Shown here piece by piece: positions 1 through 10,727 of a stretch of 64,000 nt of DNA. The stretch comes from Anodontia alba (lineage: Eukaryota; Mollusca; Bivalvia; Lucinida; Lucinidae), in the NCBI GenBank assembly GCA_964016985.1, contig OZ024833.1, forward strand, positions 61,376,963 through 61,440,962. The letters are read 5' to 3'. The notes under the pieces are model-generated. The model ran no database searches and was not told the DNA's origin. It saw only the letters and a list, made by a program, of their open reading frames with translations. The stretch's first letter is position 1. Each line of letters starts with the position of its first letter. The position numbers and the translations under genes are program-made.

Positions 1-1
1 A

Positions 2-280
2 TTATTGCAAGGAAGTATCCATCAAAGAGATGGGATATTTAGTCCTGATTCAAGAGGGCGTCAATGCCTACCATGTTGTTTAGTATTATTGGTGATAGCT
101 GTACAGAAAAGGATCTGTACCAACAAGTTGAATGTCAACAACATGAATGAAATTCTGTTTGCAGGAGATAAATTATACAAGTATGCAAAAAAGAATGCTA
201 AGACATATCATGACTATTTAGAGCCATGTGATTTGCCATCTTATTTTTCACTTGACAACCAGCATTATCCCTGGAAAGTG

Positions 281-311
<31 letters not shown>

Positions 312-573
312 ATTTTCAGGAAATTTAAATATCTTATCCTTAGTGGAGTATCCTTTCCTTGATTTAGAGACAGGACTCGCTATGACTTTCTCATTCAACC
401 CATATGCAGTCTTCATTTGCAACGGCTTTTCTGTTGCATTATTGGAACAAGGTGACTGTTTCTACCTTTTTGAGTCACATGCAAGAGCTTCAGATGGAAT
501 GCCAAATGTTAATGGCAAAAACATTTTGTTAAAGAAAACAAATATAACTGGCATTTTCCTTACATTTGCGTAG
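2..573 (+). pseudogene. Decayed Helitron-type ORF fragment: OTU/C76-like cysteine protease domain
   Basis: Two reading-frame pieces. The first (2-279) reads LQGSIHQRDGIF, then SRGRQCLPCCLVLL and EILFAGDKLYKYAKK. This is the 'GSFHQGD..F...GRQC' start of the cysteine-protease-like domain found at the N-terminus of many invertebrate Helitron-like ORFs; the Cys in GRQC is the presumed nucleophile. The second piece (343-573) has YLFESHARASDGMPNVNG, the usual downstream His motif (FDSHSR..G.P..NG). They lie in different frames and are separated by a run of about 31 A that has no coding sense, so the gene is broken. The window edge cuts the 5' end. The family assignment rests on recalled motif patterns; the general class is fairly sure, the exact element is not. 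Confidence 0.6.
280..310. repeat. Poly(A) tract of about 31 bp inside decayed ORF
   Basis: Uninterrupted A run lying exactly between the two frame-shifted pieces of the protease-like domain. It may be a slippage expansion or the tail of a lost retro-insertion; no duplication of flanks is seen. Confidence 0.9.
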
Positions 574-745
574 ATTGTTTAGTTTTGATAATTCCTTGAC
601 TACAACAGCGGTGAGTCAGTTTGATTTGCATTCGCTCTGTATATCTCATGTTTGCAGGGAGACCATAAAATGATACCAATGAGCTGGGTTTCAAATTTGT
701 GACATAACTACCTATCCTCCTTTACAAGAATGTATTTCATTTGAG

Positions 746-1183
746 TTGTGTCCATCACAGCCTTATGCTTCCTCCCAGCTTGCTGACAGCTTAAATGAAC
801 ACGGTTCCGCATTACTTGATTCACCCCTTATATGTGAAGAATTGCAAACCTCCCTGAATAAGAAACTTAAGTTAAGTGACACATCAAAAGATGGTTTGAG
901 CAGTAAGAAATTTAAAAACAAAGAAAGTGCTATAGTCACACAGTTTCACAAGTTGGTGTCTTGTGGTCCCCAGTACATATGTACAAGTTGTTGTCAAACA
1001 TTTTTCAGACATTCTGATGTTAAATTTGATATTCAGGGTCTAAAGCCCGAGATGAAAAGACTCTGTACATTAGGACATAAAAGTGTGGAGGATAAGGAAT
1101 GGATCTGTCAACAATGTGCTAATAGTTTGAAGAAAAATAACTTGAACAAATATCTTCCTTTTTGTCAAGCCCGCTTGCGCTGA
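746..1183 (+). pseudogene. Helitron-type ORF fragment, Cys-rich zinc-binding segment
   Basis: The ORF has no credible ATG (it opens at TTG) and ends at a TGA. Residues about 70-145 read FHKLVSCGPQYICTSCCQTF followed by FRHSD and a second pair, WICQQCANSLKKN. The pattern 'F...I..GP.YICT.C.Q..F..S ... IC..C...L..' is the cysteine-rich block that precedes the Rep/helicase region of Helitron-like ORFs. It lies 170 bp downstream of the protease-like pieces on the same strand and in the expected order. The usual next block (asparagine-glycine then Rep) is absent, so the relic is truncated here. Confidence 0.55.
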
Positions 1184-1668
1184 GCAAGACATAGTCACCA
1201 TAGCTGCATTTAAGTGTATATTAGTGAGTCCATCCGTATTTGTCCGTCCTAGCTAGAAATTTTGCATGCAGAATCATCTTTCAGTGTAGTTTGAAATTTC
1301 TCCAAGACTTGGCCTTGAGGTCAGATTTGTCAAGGACATGCTATTACCAGCAGAATTTAAGAGATTTTAAAGAAAGTCTTCTATTCAGGAAGTGCAATGC
1401 CCAGATGCTTGATATATTCCATAGAGCTCCATCTTATCGTATAGTATTGGTAGCATTGGAATGTCGTCTATCTTCTTTGCATGTATTGTGTAAAATTGCA
1501 TAGAAGATACACAGCACTCCATTAGTACTTTACAAGCTAGCAGACTCTTAGGACTATCAGTCCTTTGATTGTACATTTGCCTTACTTATGTAATGTTTAT
1601 ATCGGTGTATTGTCAAAATATATAAATAAAATATGTTTAAACCAAAATATTCTTCTCACTTTTTTTTC
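1184..1668. other. No recognisable gene; downstream flank of Helitron-type relic
   Basis: Open stretches of 60-90 codons occur here on both strands but resemble nothing I know. An AATAAA signal lies at about 1625-1630, so part of this could be an old 3' untranslated region. No terminal inverted repeat is seen. Confidence 0.4.
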
Positions 1669-2700
1669 GCATATGTACTTAGTCATTTTTCGAGCTCCAA
1701 TACTAGCCATCCTCGGTAACCCAGGTGTGATCCATTACGTTACACTTCATTCATCACCCCTGGGACAACTGACTGACGAAACGTCGTTTTCTATGAATAT
1801 TCATAACATCGGGGAATACCTCAATAGCTAATCAAAATGTCGCTAACATAGCGCTACTTTCTTCTGCGGAAGATTCATTTGTTCTTCTTACGTTACTAAA
1901 AATAACTCAGGAAAACCCGATAAACGTTTTCGCCAGCAATTAATACCATGTCTGAATTGCAACGAACGATATGATTGGATATTTGCAAAACAAACGTAGA
2001 ACGATGACGTTATTTGCTGAGTACGCCAGATAAAAATAGATCAAAATTTCTCATGGAAATACTGAGATCACCAATCAGATGCCCTCATTAATAATTCATG
2101 AGGACGAAGAAACGTAAGCGAGTTGTCCCAGGGGTGATGAATGAAGTGTAGCGTAATGGGTCACAACTGGGTTACCGAGGATGATACTAGCGAACTGTAT
2201 AGGTAGTGCATACCTTGTGTGCTCAACTCCTCCCATACATTTATACCAATCGTTTGAAAACTGTACATCTGCTTTATCAGCTGCTTTATTTTCTTCGCAT
2301 TTTTTAAACTCGGTCGATTATTTTGAGCTCCAATACTATCGAAGTACCTTGTGTGCGCACTCCTCCCTCAGGGTTACACGGTTATTCCAATCGTTTTGAA
2401 ACTTTGCATTTTCATCATGATCTGAAGAGGTGCATGCTGTTTGAATATAACTCTGAATTTATTGTTTCACTTTTCCTACATTTTTACGTAGTCATTTTTC
2501 TTTGAGATCTAAACTCTCACCTAGATACATAGAAGGTACCTTGTATGCTTTACTCCTCTTACGATTGTAGATAGATCTTTTTTTGACACTTCACAAGTAG
2601 TTTTGTCATGGTCTAAAGAAGTACATGTGTTTTGGATATACTGCTGAAAACACTGTTCATTTTTTTTTTTTTTTTTTTCGCATTTTTACTTAGTCTTTTA
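1669..2700 (+). repeat. Degenerate three-unit tandem repeat (about 180-200 bp), first unit split by a MITE
   Basis: Each unit has a T-rich lead-in (cgcat-ttttac-ttagtc), then GAGCTCCAATACT or a variant, then a form of GTACCTTGTGTGC, ACTCCTCCC and CCAATCGTTTTGAAAC. Units begin near 1669, 2296 and 2471, with a fourth lead-in at 2678. The first unit is interrupted at 1708-2183. Divergence between units is considerable, so the array is old. Confidence 0.65.
1708..2183. mobile_element. hAT-like MITE, 476 bp, 8-bp target duplication
   Basis: Terminal inverted repeats of about 70 bp start CATCCTCGGTAACCCAG and end with the complement CTGGGTTACCGAGGATG, with a few mismatches. It is flanked by exact 8-bp duplications ATACTAGC (1700-1707 and 2184-2191). 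An 8-bp duplication is typical of hAT and also of P and Merlin elements. No transposase ORF is present, so it is non-autonomous. Confidence 0.85.
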
Positions 2701-3470
2701 TTCAAATGCGGGGGACAATAATTCTCTGAATTCGCTAATTTTAAGGAAAAGTCATTTTGTGTGTCTCAAAACTTTTTTTTTATGACGCACTAGTCTTTCA
2801 GTACCTTTGGAGGGTTGTGGTCTTTAAAAAAGGACTATCCTGTGAATCTCAATTGCAGGTTAACAGTTTTAAGAAATGCAGGTGCCACACTTTTGATTAG
2901 ACAATTCAGTTGTCAACGAACGACCTTCACCTTCTTGTTGGATTTCATATGAAGCAAACTATTTTGAACAAGTTTAATTAAAATGCGTACTACTTCATCA
3001 TATATCATTCATATTAAGTGAACATGGTAAAGTATTCTCTACTGAATGGATTTCGGACAATCGGATTGCGAATAATAAACGACACTTGATGCTTAACCAC
3101 ACGGCGTTGGGCTCTTATCTTTCGTTAACTCGCTGAGATAAAAACTGACCTAATTAATGCGCGTAAATATCGACCGACTTATCTTGTTTTATAACCTGGA
3201 AATATCAATATAAAAACATTATTGTATGAAAGTAAGAAATACAACTTGATTAATACTACTTAAATCAGCAGATGGTTGTAACCTTTATTGTGGAGTATAT
3301 GAAATGATTGTGTACAATTTAACCACTATGTGTTTGACACATTTCTTGTCTTTCTTTAGCAAACATCGGTTGATCGAAAATTGTAGAAACATTCATCAAG
3401 CAAAACCCAGGTTAAAAATAGTAAATTAAATATGAACAAACCAGTACTAGAAACCATTTAGTGCATTAGC
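2701..3470. other. Unassigned sequence
   Basis: AT-rich sequence with no long ORF, no terminal repeats and no tandem structure that I can support. Confidence 0.5.
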
Positions 3471-3677
3471 GTAACCCTTTCAATCCTGAGTTTCTCGACT
3501 CTTCTATCTTTGAATCTGTGCAGAACCATTGTTCTAAAAAGGGGTCTCAGTAAAAATAATCAAAGCAGAATGGCAAAATTTGTAGATTCTGGTAAGACGA
3601 CTCATTTTGAGCCGTCTTATCAGGATCTACACTGCTTAAAAAAACATTATTTTTGTCTGCAGGGCTGAAAGGATTAA
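3471..3677. mobile_element. TTAA-type MITE with internal hairpin
   Basis: The left end GTAACCCTTTCAATCC pairs with the right end GGGCTGAAAGGATTAA. The internal hairpin GTAGATTCTGGTAAGACG pairs with a downstream arm ending GGATCTACAC. CCC-rich ends next to TTAA are typical of piggyBac-like elements; one TTAA is mutated to GTAA. A PAL element begins 6 bp downstream. Confidence 0.7.
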
Positions 3678-3683
3678 AACACC

Positions 3684-3959
3684 CATCATGAAAACACGCC
3701 TATATTATATTGACCCCGTGCCCTTAAACCCCACTTTTATATAGTAAAACTGGGGTTTACAGGGGTATACATTATTTCTGCTCTAAAACATAGATTGTGG
3801 GTACTCGTTAGAACCGCCTCGTCGAGGCGGTTCTAACGAGTACCCACAATCTATGTTTTGAGCAGAAATATGAAAAAATATCAGAGAATTTTATCTGAAA
3901 ATTTTCCGTTTTTGGAGGTGAAATTTTCTATATATTTGAATAGGCGTGTTTTCGTAATG
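3684..3959 (-). mobile_element. PAL MITE, full length (arm B first)
   Basis: Ends are CATCATGAAAACACGCC and GGCGTGTTTTCGTAATG. Arm B (CCCCAC, TATATAG, CTGGGG) is on the left and arm A on the right. The central palindrome is intact with centre CGTCG. The flanking bases C and A do not match, so no duplication is visible at this copy. Confidence 0.93.
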
Positions 3960-4277
3960 AGGTATGAAAAATGGACAGTTCTTAGCTACAGCTACAGATA
4001 AAATATACTTGGACGAAAAGGGAAACGCCGGGTAACTTTTACAGATAGTTTTAAAGTATTTAATGTAATGTTACATTCATTTTTTTTTATTTCTGTATAA
4101 CCTTTCATCTTTATTGAACAAGTTGACAAAGTTTCATTCGATTTTCAGTGACGATTATGAGAACAAAATATCCCACAGTGAACGAGATATCAATCTGACC
4201 GACGTTTATTATTCTAGGCCAAGCAATAAAATATTTGTTGCATATTCTATGTACCTGGTGTTTCCTAGTTTATAAGT

Positions 4278-4536
4278 AAAGCTACCATTGAAATACCACT
4301 ATCACGAAGCACAGCTAGATGAGGAACAAATAGTTATATATATATATAAAAAAAAAAAAACAAAAAAAAAAAAAACAAAAAAAAAAAAAAAAACGCCATA
4401 TATATAAAAAAAAAAAAAAAAAAAACAAAAAAAAAAAAAACAAAAAAAAAAAAAAAAAAACGCCAAGTATGAAACCACCGATGCGTAAACAAAAAATCTC
4501 TGCAACAGAGGAACCGCCTTGGAACGGTCAGTAGGA
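4278..4536 (+). repeat. Dispersed repeat R, expanded by A-rich and AT runs
   Basis: Contains CACGAAGCACAG, GATGAGGAACAAATA, ATGAAACCACCGATGCG and GCAACAGAGGAACCGCC, a block that recurs near 9.96 kb, 35.9 kb, 43.5 kb and 63.9 kb. Here the middle is swollen to about 120 bp of A runs with two 'CGCCA' islands, which suggests local duplication by slippage. Confidence 0.6.
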
Positions 4537-4689
4537 TATTGGGAGGCTTAAACAAGTTGTACTCGCACGAAACCTCGCCCTTAATTCTGATGCAGTTCCA
4601 GACTACAAATGTGTGTTCGTACAGATAAGCGACTTTATAACTAAAACAACGGATATTTCTTTTTATACCCGAAACAAATATTTTGTGGG

Positions 4690-4946
4690 AACTCATTTGA
4701 AGGGGAATGAGTGCACTTTCAAGGGAGAAAACTCTATGAAAATTAGTTTGTTCTCTTCTGAAAAGGATCGATTCTGAAAAGAAAGAAATTACTCCCTTAG
4801 GGAGCTAATTATTTCCTTTTTAGAGTAGAACCTTTTTTCAGAATGGAGTTAATGTTCAGGAAGGCAAACAGGAAGTCGTAAAAGTTGTCTTTCTTGTCCA
4901 AACTGGCGGAAAATCTATCAAGTATGTCCAGTTCCTCTGCGCCATG
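4690..4946 (+). repeat. Dispersed repeat S (CTTTCAAGGG...CAGGAAGTC), right end cut by PAL
   Basis: Shares CTTTCAAGGGAG, a short GGGAGCWAATT hairpin, TAGAGTAGAACCTTTT, and CAGGAAGTC with copies near 11.1, 14.9, 19.7, 46.0 and 52.1 kb. The element reads up to a GTGTATCCAGTTCCC-like end. A PAL element follows directly. Confidence 0.6.
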
Positions 4947-5223
4947 CATTACGAAAACACGCCCATTCAAATATATGGAAAATTTCACCTCCAAAAACTG
5001 AAAATTTTCAGATAAAAAACTGATATTTTTTCATATTTCTGCTCAAAACATAGATTGTGGGTACTCGTTAGAACCGCCTCGGCGAGGCGGTTCTAACGAG
5101 TACCCACAATCTATGTTTTATGCAGTAATAAGAAAAATAATGTATACCTCTGTAAACCCCAGTTTTACTGTATAAAAGTGGGGTTCAAGGGGGTCAAAAT
5201 TATATAGGCATGTTTTCGTAATG
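4947..5223 (+). mobile_element. PAL MITE, full length (arm A first)
   Basis: CATTACGAAAACACGCCC at the left and GGCATGTTTTCGTAATG at the right. Intact central palindrome with centre CGGCG. Arm B carries the CCCC/GGGG mini-hairpin, here CTGTATAAAAG. Confidence 0.93.
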
Positions 5224-5247
5224 ATAACGCCTCCATCTCGGCCAGTC

Positions 5248-5524
5248 CATTACGAAAACACGCATATTTAAATGTATAGAAAAATTAACCTAAAAAAACT
5301 GGAAGTTTTCAGAAAAAAACTCTTATATTTTTCAAATTTCTGTTCAAAACATAGATTGTGGGTACTCGTTAGAACCGCCTCGGCTAGGCGGTTCTAACGA
5401 GGACCCACAATCTATATTTTTGAGCAGATATAATAGAAATAATTTATACCCCTGTAAATCCCAGTTTTACTATATAAAGTGGGGTTTAAGTGGTTCAAAA
5501 TTATATAGGCGTGTTTTTGTGATG
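5248..5524 (+). mobile_element. PAL MITE, full length
   Basis: A second copy in the same orientation, only 24 bp after the previous one. Both flanks are C, compatible with a 1-bp duplication. The centre CGGCTAGGCGG carries one arm mismatch. Confidence 0.92.
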
Positions 5525-5877
5525 CCGAATAAACTGCAAATAATTCAAGTAATAACTTCGCAGTAAAAATAATTATACACAGAACCAGCTTTTGCACCTA
5601 TGCTCGGCCCTTATAGTCTTTCTGTAGCGTTTTTCCACATGCTCACGACTGTATATTTCTGATTTTTTTACATATTATAAATTGTTATCCTATCATTACT
5701 TTTCTATCAAATTCCAAGTCGATCGGTTTTGCCAAAGGGCACTCCCATAGACAATAAAACACTATAGGTGTGAGATCTTTTACGTCTTTGTTATTTCGCA
5801 ACCGGTCGAATTGAAACTTGACAGTGAGCTAGAGGATATTTCCAGATCTCATAATCTAAAAAAAAAAAACAAACAAA

Positions 5878-5914
<37 letters not shown>

Positions 5915-6882
5915 CGGTCACCCATCCAGCTATTAACCGCGATCTCCGTTGGTTAACTTTATGAAAAAGTAAAACTTCTTTAACGAAACACCGATGAACA
6001 ATTTCGACCAATCAGAAACTGAACCGAAAGAACCGACCAATAACTAGATGTTTCTTCAAAACTGATACAAAATCGGCTTGATTATAAAGCACTTACTAAA
6101 TTGGCCTTACGGCCCAACATTGACGGGCCGTGCAATTAATAAACTAAAGATAAGGTAAAAAAACAAAACAAAACAAAAACAAAAAAAAAAAAAAAACCAA
6201 ACAAAAACAATATAATTCTGAACATTTACCTTACAATGTACAGGCCTGTATACCACTGTTTTCTATATATTGAGGAAAACATAGGGATACACATTACATA
6301 GATTAGTTAACGTAATGCATCTTTGTCATTATAGTTGTTTGGCTTTATTTATAATGACCTATTTTACAGAATGCGTCAATTTTTCGAAATCAGTGTTTTC
6401 ATATTCACATGTAGATTTGTATGACATAAATATATATAAACTATAAAGGGGCAATAAAATAATGCATTGATTTTGTCACCTTATAACTTAGTATGTAGGA
6501 TTATAGTTTATTTAATTGCATCTGACTACTTATTTATTAATGTGTTTGAGACGCTAGAATGACGGTTATTGGGTCAGAACCCTATACATTTATTTGTATT
6601 TCAAAGTAAATAGAGCGTCTATCCAATTCGACTTTAAATCCCCTGGGCAACAGGCTTGTCAGAAGTTAAGGCACCAGCCAAATGATCTGTAATACCTCAA
6701 TCATGCCCACTGATATCACATTTATAAATGTTGTATATTGTTACGTTGACTCAAACGCTTACAATCTAAAAGCAATGAGAGTGCTAGTCCATAAATTCCC
6801 GGTGGACTATTCTACCTTTCTTTTTTGCACAGGTTCAGGGAGTCTTATTTGTATATTTATGAATTATTTTACAGGAGTTATT
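5525..6882. other. Unassigned stretch with A-rich tracts
   Basis: Poly(A)-rich low complexity sits at about 5859-5913 and 6159-6205. No gene or terminal repeats are recognised. Short ORFs here (for example 6682-6912) have no support. Confidence 0.5.
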
Positions 6883-7236
6883 ACTGTATCCGACCTAATA
6901 ACCGCACTGTGAGCTTAGGTTTTTCAAAATTACTAGGAACACTCAGTTGTGGTAAAATATATATCTACCTATTAGGGGTACATTTAAAAAAAAATCAGAA
7001 AAGTACGTATTTGATGATGGTTATTCGATTTTTTGTCTGATTTTCTTTATAAAGGCATATATTGTGGGTACTCATTTGAATTGCATCGACAAGTCGATGC
7101 AATTCAAATGAGTACCCTCAACATATGCCTTTACAAAGAAGCAGACAAAAAGTGCACTTGCTGTAATCTGAAGACTGCGGAATTGCTTGACTGTACGCTT
7201 ATAGGGGTATGTGCGGTAATTAGGTCGAAAACGGTA
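6883..7236. mobile_element. CGACCTAAT MITE with central hairpin
   Basis: The left end TGTATCCGACCTAATAACCG pairs with the right end CGGTAATTAGGTCG...ACGGTA, next to TA dinucleotides, which suggests a Tc1/mariner-type TA target. The centre (about 7057-7130) is a long hairpin, ATTGTGGGTACTCATTTGAA with its complement; it resembles the PAL and pogo-like centres although the ends are unrelated. Confidence 0.75.
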
Positions 7237-7648
7237 TATTTAATGCCAGCAATGTAAACCCTAACCATGCGCACGCCTCGTTCTGTGGTACGGGCTCACT
7301 GTTTCTTTGTTCTTCTTGATCAGTGTCAATACAGCCAAAACCACTCTGCTTATTTCAGTTTTTTTTAATTTGTTATTCATGTAATAACGAACCCTACTTT
7401 GGAATGCAGCTGTCATTAGGTACTTGTTTGGAGACCATAAAACGTCACCCTGTAATTCAATATAGTGGTGACAATAGATAAATTGTCCCTTCCTTCGGGG
7501 CTATTGCGTCATGCATTGTAAAACCATGTGAAAGTAGAATTGCGCTCCAAACTGCATAGTGAAATGAGGTATTGCTCATTATTCTTCTTCAACATACTCA
7601 GACGTAAAATAGTCACAAAATTTTATTGTAAACACTATTACTTTTTAA

Positions 7649-7742
7649 ATGTTTCGTCGATTTAACAAAAGGCTTCTTCGATATGACATAGCGGAACCCG
7701 AGTTATACGCTGGTTTACTGTACAAACGCAAAAGAGCTGCTG
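7649..7742 (+). CDS. Possible first coding exon (31 codons plus 1 nt) ending at a splice donor
   Basis: An ATG opens a frame reading MFRRFNKRLLRYDIAEPE, then LYAGLLYKRKRAA, and runs without a stop into GCTGCTG|GTAAGACTT, a strong consensus 5' splice site. It is more codon-like and less AT-rich than its surroundings and lies outside any repeat. The start is very basic, which could suit a mitochondrial or cytoplasmic N-terminus. I do not recognise the protein. No downstream exon is identified in the window, so the call rests only on the open frame plus donor. Confidence 0.35.
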
Positions 7743-8087
7743 GTAAGACTTATTTTTCATAACATTTCAAAAAAGATAGTTAATAGATTTAAAACATGTT
7801 TCTAGAAATATTTAATCTGTTCGTGACATGTGTTCTGTCTCTCGTAGTTTGGGTGTTTTTTCATTCCGGTAGGCAATAATCTTTGATTATGTCCGGGACA
7901 GCTTTAATATTTTGCGACAATGTTAGGCTCCTTGTACAGTGTAGAAAATCCACGTGACCAAATGACTAGGTACACAGAGTGTGTTACTATTTTTAGCTCC
8001 GATCAGGTAGGGTTTGTAGAATAGCTCGATTTATACCTGATGGAATTTGTTCAAATGAAGCGTAGAGTACGCGGAAAATCAAGCTCT
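7743..8087. other. Unassigned, would be intron if the preceding exon is real
   Basis: AT-rich, with no repeat family or ORF recognised. Confidence 0.4.
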
Positions 8088-8262
8088 TTCTGGTGGTGTA
8101 AGCGCTATTCTGCAATCTGTTCTGATTCTCGAGAACATCGGAGAATGTGTTTCGTCAAAATTCATGTACATTGTCCCGGTAGCCCAGACTGACAGCAAAA
8201 ACATTCTTCGAATGTTCTCGAGAATTAGACCAAATCGCAGAATAGCGGTTATACCATCAGAA
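8088..8262. mobile_element. Short foldback MITE (175 bp)
   Basis: The left end TTCTGGTGGTGTAAGCGCTA pairs over about 55 bp with the right end TAGCGGTTATACCATCAGAA, including the motif TTCTCGAGAACAT. The PAL element at 8263 abuts it exactly. Confidence 0.7.
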
Positions 8263-8542
8263 CATCACGAAAACACACCTATATAATTTTGACCCCCTTA
8301 AACCCCACTTTTATATAGGAAAACTGGGGTTTACAGGGGTATACATTATTTTTCTTATTTCTGCTCAAAAACATAGATTGTGGGTACTCGTTAGAACCGC
8401 CTCGGCGAGGCAGTTCTAACGAGTATCCGTAATATATGTTTAGAGGAGAAATATGAAAAATATCAGATTTTTTTTATCTGAAAACTTCCAGTTTTAGGTA
8501 ATGAACTTTTCAGTATATTTGAATAGGCGTGTTTTCGTAATG
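8263..8542 (-). mobile_element. PAL MITE, full length (arm B first)
   Basis: Starts CATCACGAAAACACACC and ends GGCGTGTTTTCGTAATG. The right half of the palindrome is more diverged (GTATCCGTAATATATG), an exception to the usual arm identity. Confidence 0.92.
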
Positions 8543-8624
8543 GACTCCGATTCTTAGTTTAGCGCATAAGTACTTTTTCTCAGCCTCGGACTTATGTCTG
8601 ACCTTGGCAAACTTATTAGAAGAC

Positions 8625-8903
8625 CATTACAAAAACATGCCTATTCAAATATATAGAAAATTTCACCCAAAAAAGACTGAAAATTTTCAGATAAAAAACT
8701 CTGATATTTTTCATATTTCTGCGCAAAACATAGATTGTGGGTACTCGTTAGAACCGCCTCGGTGAGGCGGTTCTAACGAGTACCCACATTCTGTGTTTTG
8801 TGCAGAAATAAGAAAATTATTGTATATCCATGTAAACACCAGTTTTACTGTATAAAAGTGGGCTTTAAGAGGGTCAAAATAATACAGGCGTGTTTTCGTG
8901 ATG
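8625..8903 (+). mobile_element. PAL MITE, full length (arm A first)
   Basis: Opposite in orientation to its neighbour 82 bp upstream. Flanks are C and C, compatible with a 1-bp duplication. The palindrome is intact with centre CGGTG. Confidence 0.92.
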
Positions 8904-9029
8904 CAAATTAAATTATAACAAATATGGATGCATATATACCATATTTTTCCCCGATACGAAGTTTCTAAACTGTTCTAAGAACTAATACAATCTACTCACA
9001 GGAGCACAGTGAAATTTATACAGTGAACT

Positions 9030-9335
9030 ATTTACTACGACATCATTTGTTAAGGTTCTGGGTTATGATCAGGAGGTCGCGGGGTCGACACCCGGCTGAT
9101 CCCGCAACATTATTTTGTAGAGATTGATCAGGAAGCATTTTTCTACGGTCATTCTCTCCCTTCCGCTGATTCAGGAAGGGCAGTTGTCATTTTCTGGCGA
9201 ATTAATAGGTACTTTACTGGTTAACCGCTTTGATATAAGCCTGTCCAGGAAAAGTGTGGTTAGGTAAACTGACCGCGTCAACATGACCTTAATAGTGTTG
9301 ACGGGGCCGGAAAACGCCAAATCAACCAAATATGT
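9030..9335 (+). mobile_element. tRNA-derived SINE (type 1), diverged head
   Basis: Shares with the clean copy at 28.7 kb: AGGAGGTCGCGG, GTCGACACCC (B-box-like), TCTACGGTCATTCTCTCCCT, GGCAGTTGTCA, TAGGTAAACTGACCGCG and the tail CCAAATCAACCAAAT. The A box is eroded. It would be pol III-transcribed when intact. Confidence 0.75.
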
Positions 9336-9355
9336 TGCTGCGGCTTCAGATTGCT

Positions 9356-9427
9356 ATTTAAACCTCTACTTTAGTTCATCGCAGTTATACGATTTAAACC
9401 TCTACTTTAGTTCATCGCAGTTATACG
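9356..9427. repeat. Tandem duplication, 2 x 36 bp
   Basis: Two identical units beginning ATTTAAACCTCTACTTTAGT and ending GCAGTTATACG, at 9356-9391 and 9392-9427. Perfect identity implies a recent event. Confidence 0.9.
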
Positions 9428-9491
9428 ATTATTTGTGTTCTATTGCGATGCTTCACTGATGAGGTAGAGGACCATAAGCGGACCGAACACA

Positions 9492-9862
9492 TACTGTCGA
9501 ACCTATATGGCTCGAACATCTTTTGGATCATGGAAAATTCGAGACATGGGTAGTTCGAGCCACTGAGGGTTAATCATGGTGCAAGGTCAGAAAGTAGGTA
9601 GCGATAATTTCGGAAAGTCGTTTCGCTCTTCTCTACAATATTGGTATATTATTTGTACTCATTAGAATCGCCTCGATAAGGCGATTCTGATGAGTACGCA
9701 CAACAAACAATTTCATGGCAAAATCAGAAAATTTCCTTAAAAAAAGTGTTTTCTAGATCCATGGAAATATTTCGTAGGGACTCAAAAAACAAGTTCGAAT
9801 GATTCATGGTAAACGAGTCATCCGAGTTCGAGTTATTGAGGTTCGATTGAGGTTCGATTATA
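9492..9862. mobile_element. pogo/Tigger-like MITE
   Basis: Ends CTGTCGAACCTATATGGCTC and GGTTCGATTATA with flanking TA. The left third carries CGAGACATGGGTAGTTCGAG. The central hairpin at 9655-9705 is GTACTCATTAGAATCGCCTC followed by its complement with one change. No transposase is present. Confidence 0.8.
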
Positions 9863-9959
9863 TTTATAATTTGGAACTGCATCAGGATACATGCGAGGTG
9901 TCGATCGAGTAAAACTTTTTAAGCTCCCACCCCCATCCCTTAATAGTTGTTCTGCTGAC

Positions 9960-10108
9960 ATTTTCAAGGCGGTTCCTCTGTTGCACTTTTTTTGTTTGAG
10001 ATTATAACAATTGTGCCGATGTGTCTTGACATTGTTTCTTCCTCATCTTTTCTTCTTTCTGCACCTCGGGAATGCTATGCTATATGATTGTGGCTTTTCC
10101 CGGCTAAC
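9960..10108 (-). repeat. Dispersed repeat R
   Basis: Minus-strand copy: AAGGCGGTTCCTCTGTTGCA at one end and ATGATTGTGGCTTTTCC at the other, matching the plus-strand blocks near 4.3 and 63.9 kb. Confidence 0.6.
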
Positions 10109-10179
10109 TTCATTCATGTTTTTAAATAAGTAGCTGTCTATATATAATTGAGTCTTCCCTTTTTTGAGATGATTTGGGT

Positions 10180-10467
10180 TTGATGTGGGGTTTTATGGTC
10201 CAAGCAAAACTGTTTAAGTCATATCTAACCGGTGAGTTAACCTAAACAAACTGTTCCTGGCCAGCCGTAGTCCTCAAATCAGTCCGTTTTGCGAATACAT
10301 TTGCCAGTAGCTGACAACTGCATTTCTAGAACCGATCAAAGTTGGAAAAGGACAGTAGAAATTATTTCATAATCAATCGCCACGAAAGTTATGAGGCCAA
10401 GCTGGAATTCGAACGCGACCCTTGGATCTGCAGCAGACGCGCAACCGACTGCTCTATAGAGACCGGC
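10180..10467 (-). mobile_element. tRNA-derived SINE, minus strand
   Basis: On the minus strand a head with GAGCAGTCGGTTGCGCG (A-box region) and GCGTTCGAATTCC (B-box) is followed by the same tail block as other copies: TTAGGTTAACTCACCGG and GGACCATAAAACCCC. Confidence 0.7.
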
Positions 10468-10510
10468 TTCTTCATTTTATACAATATTGCTACATAAACG
10501 AATAAAAGAT

Positions 10511-10727
10511 TTAATTAAAAACAGATAACAACAAAAAACAAGAAAAAACATAAAAATAAACACACACATACACACAAAACAAAACAAAAAAAAAAACAAA
10601 AAAAACAAAAAAAAAAAAAAAAACAAACACCAACAACAACAACAACAACAACAACAAAAAAAAAACAACAACAAAAAAAAAAAAAAACAAAAAACAACAA
10701 CAAACAAACACATAACAAACACAAAAA
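10511..10727. repeat. A-rich / (CAA)n low-complexity tract
   Basis: Mixture of A runs, CAAAA, and (CAA)n. All poly-Phe/Cys/Val reading frames on the minus strand are translations of this tract. Confidence 0.9.

Noticed and set aside
4302..4696. Minus-strand ORFs rich in Phe/Leu (also at 10477-10807, 19954-20233 and 30274-30498)
   Set aside because: They are translations of poly(A)/(CAA)n tracts; no domain or codon signature.
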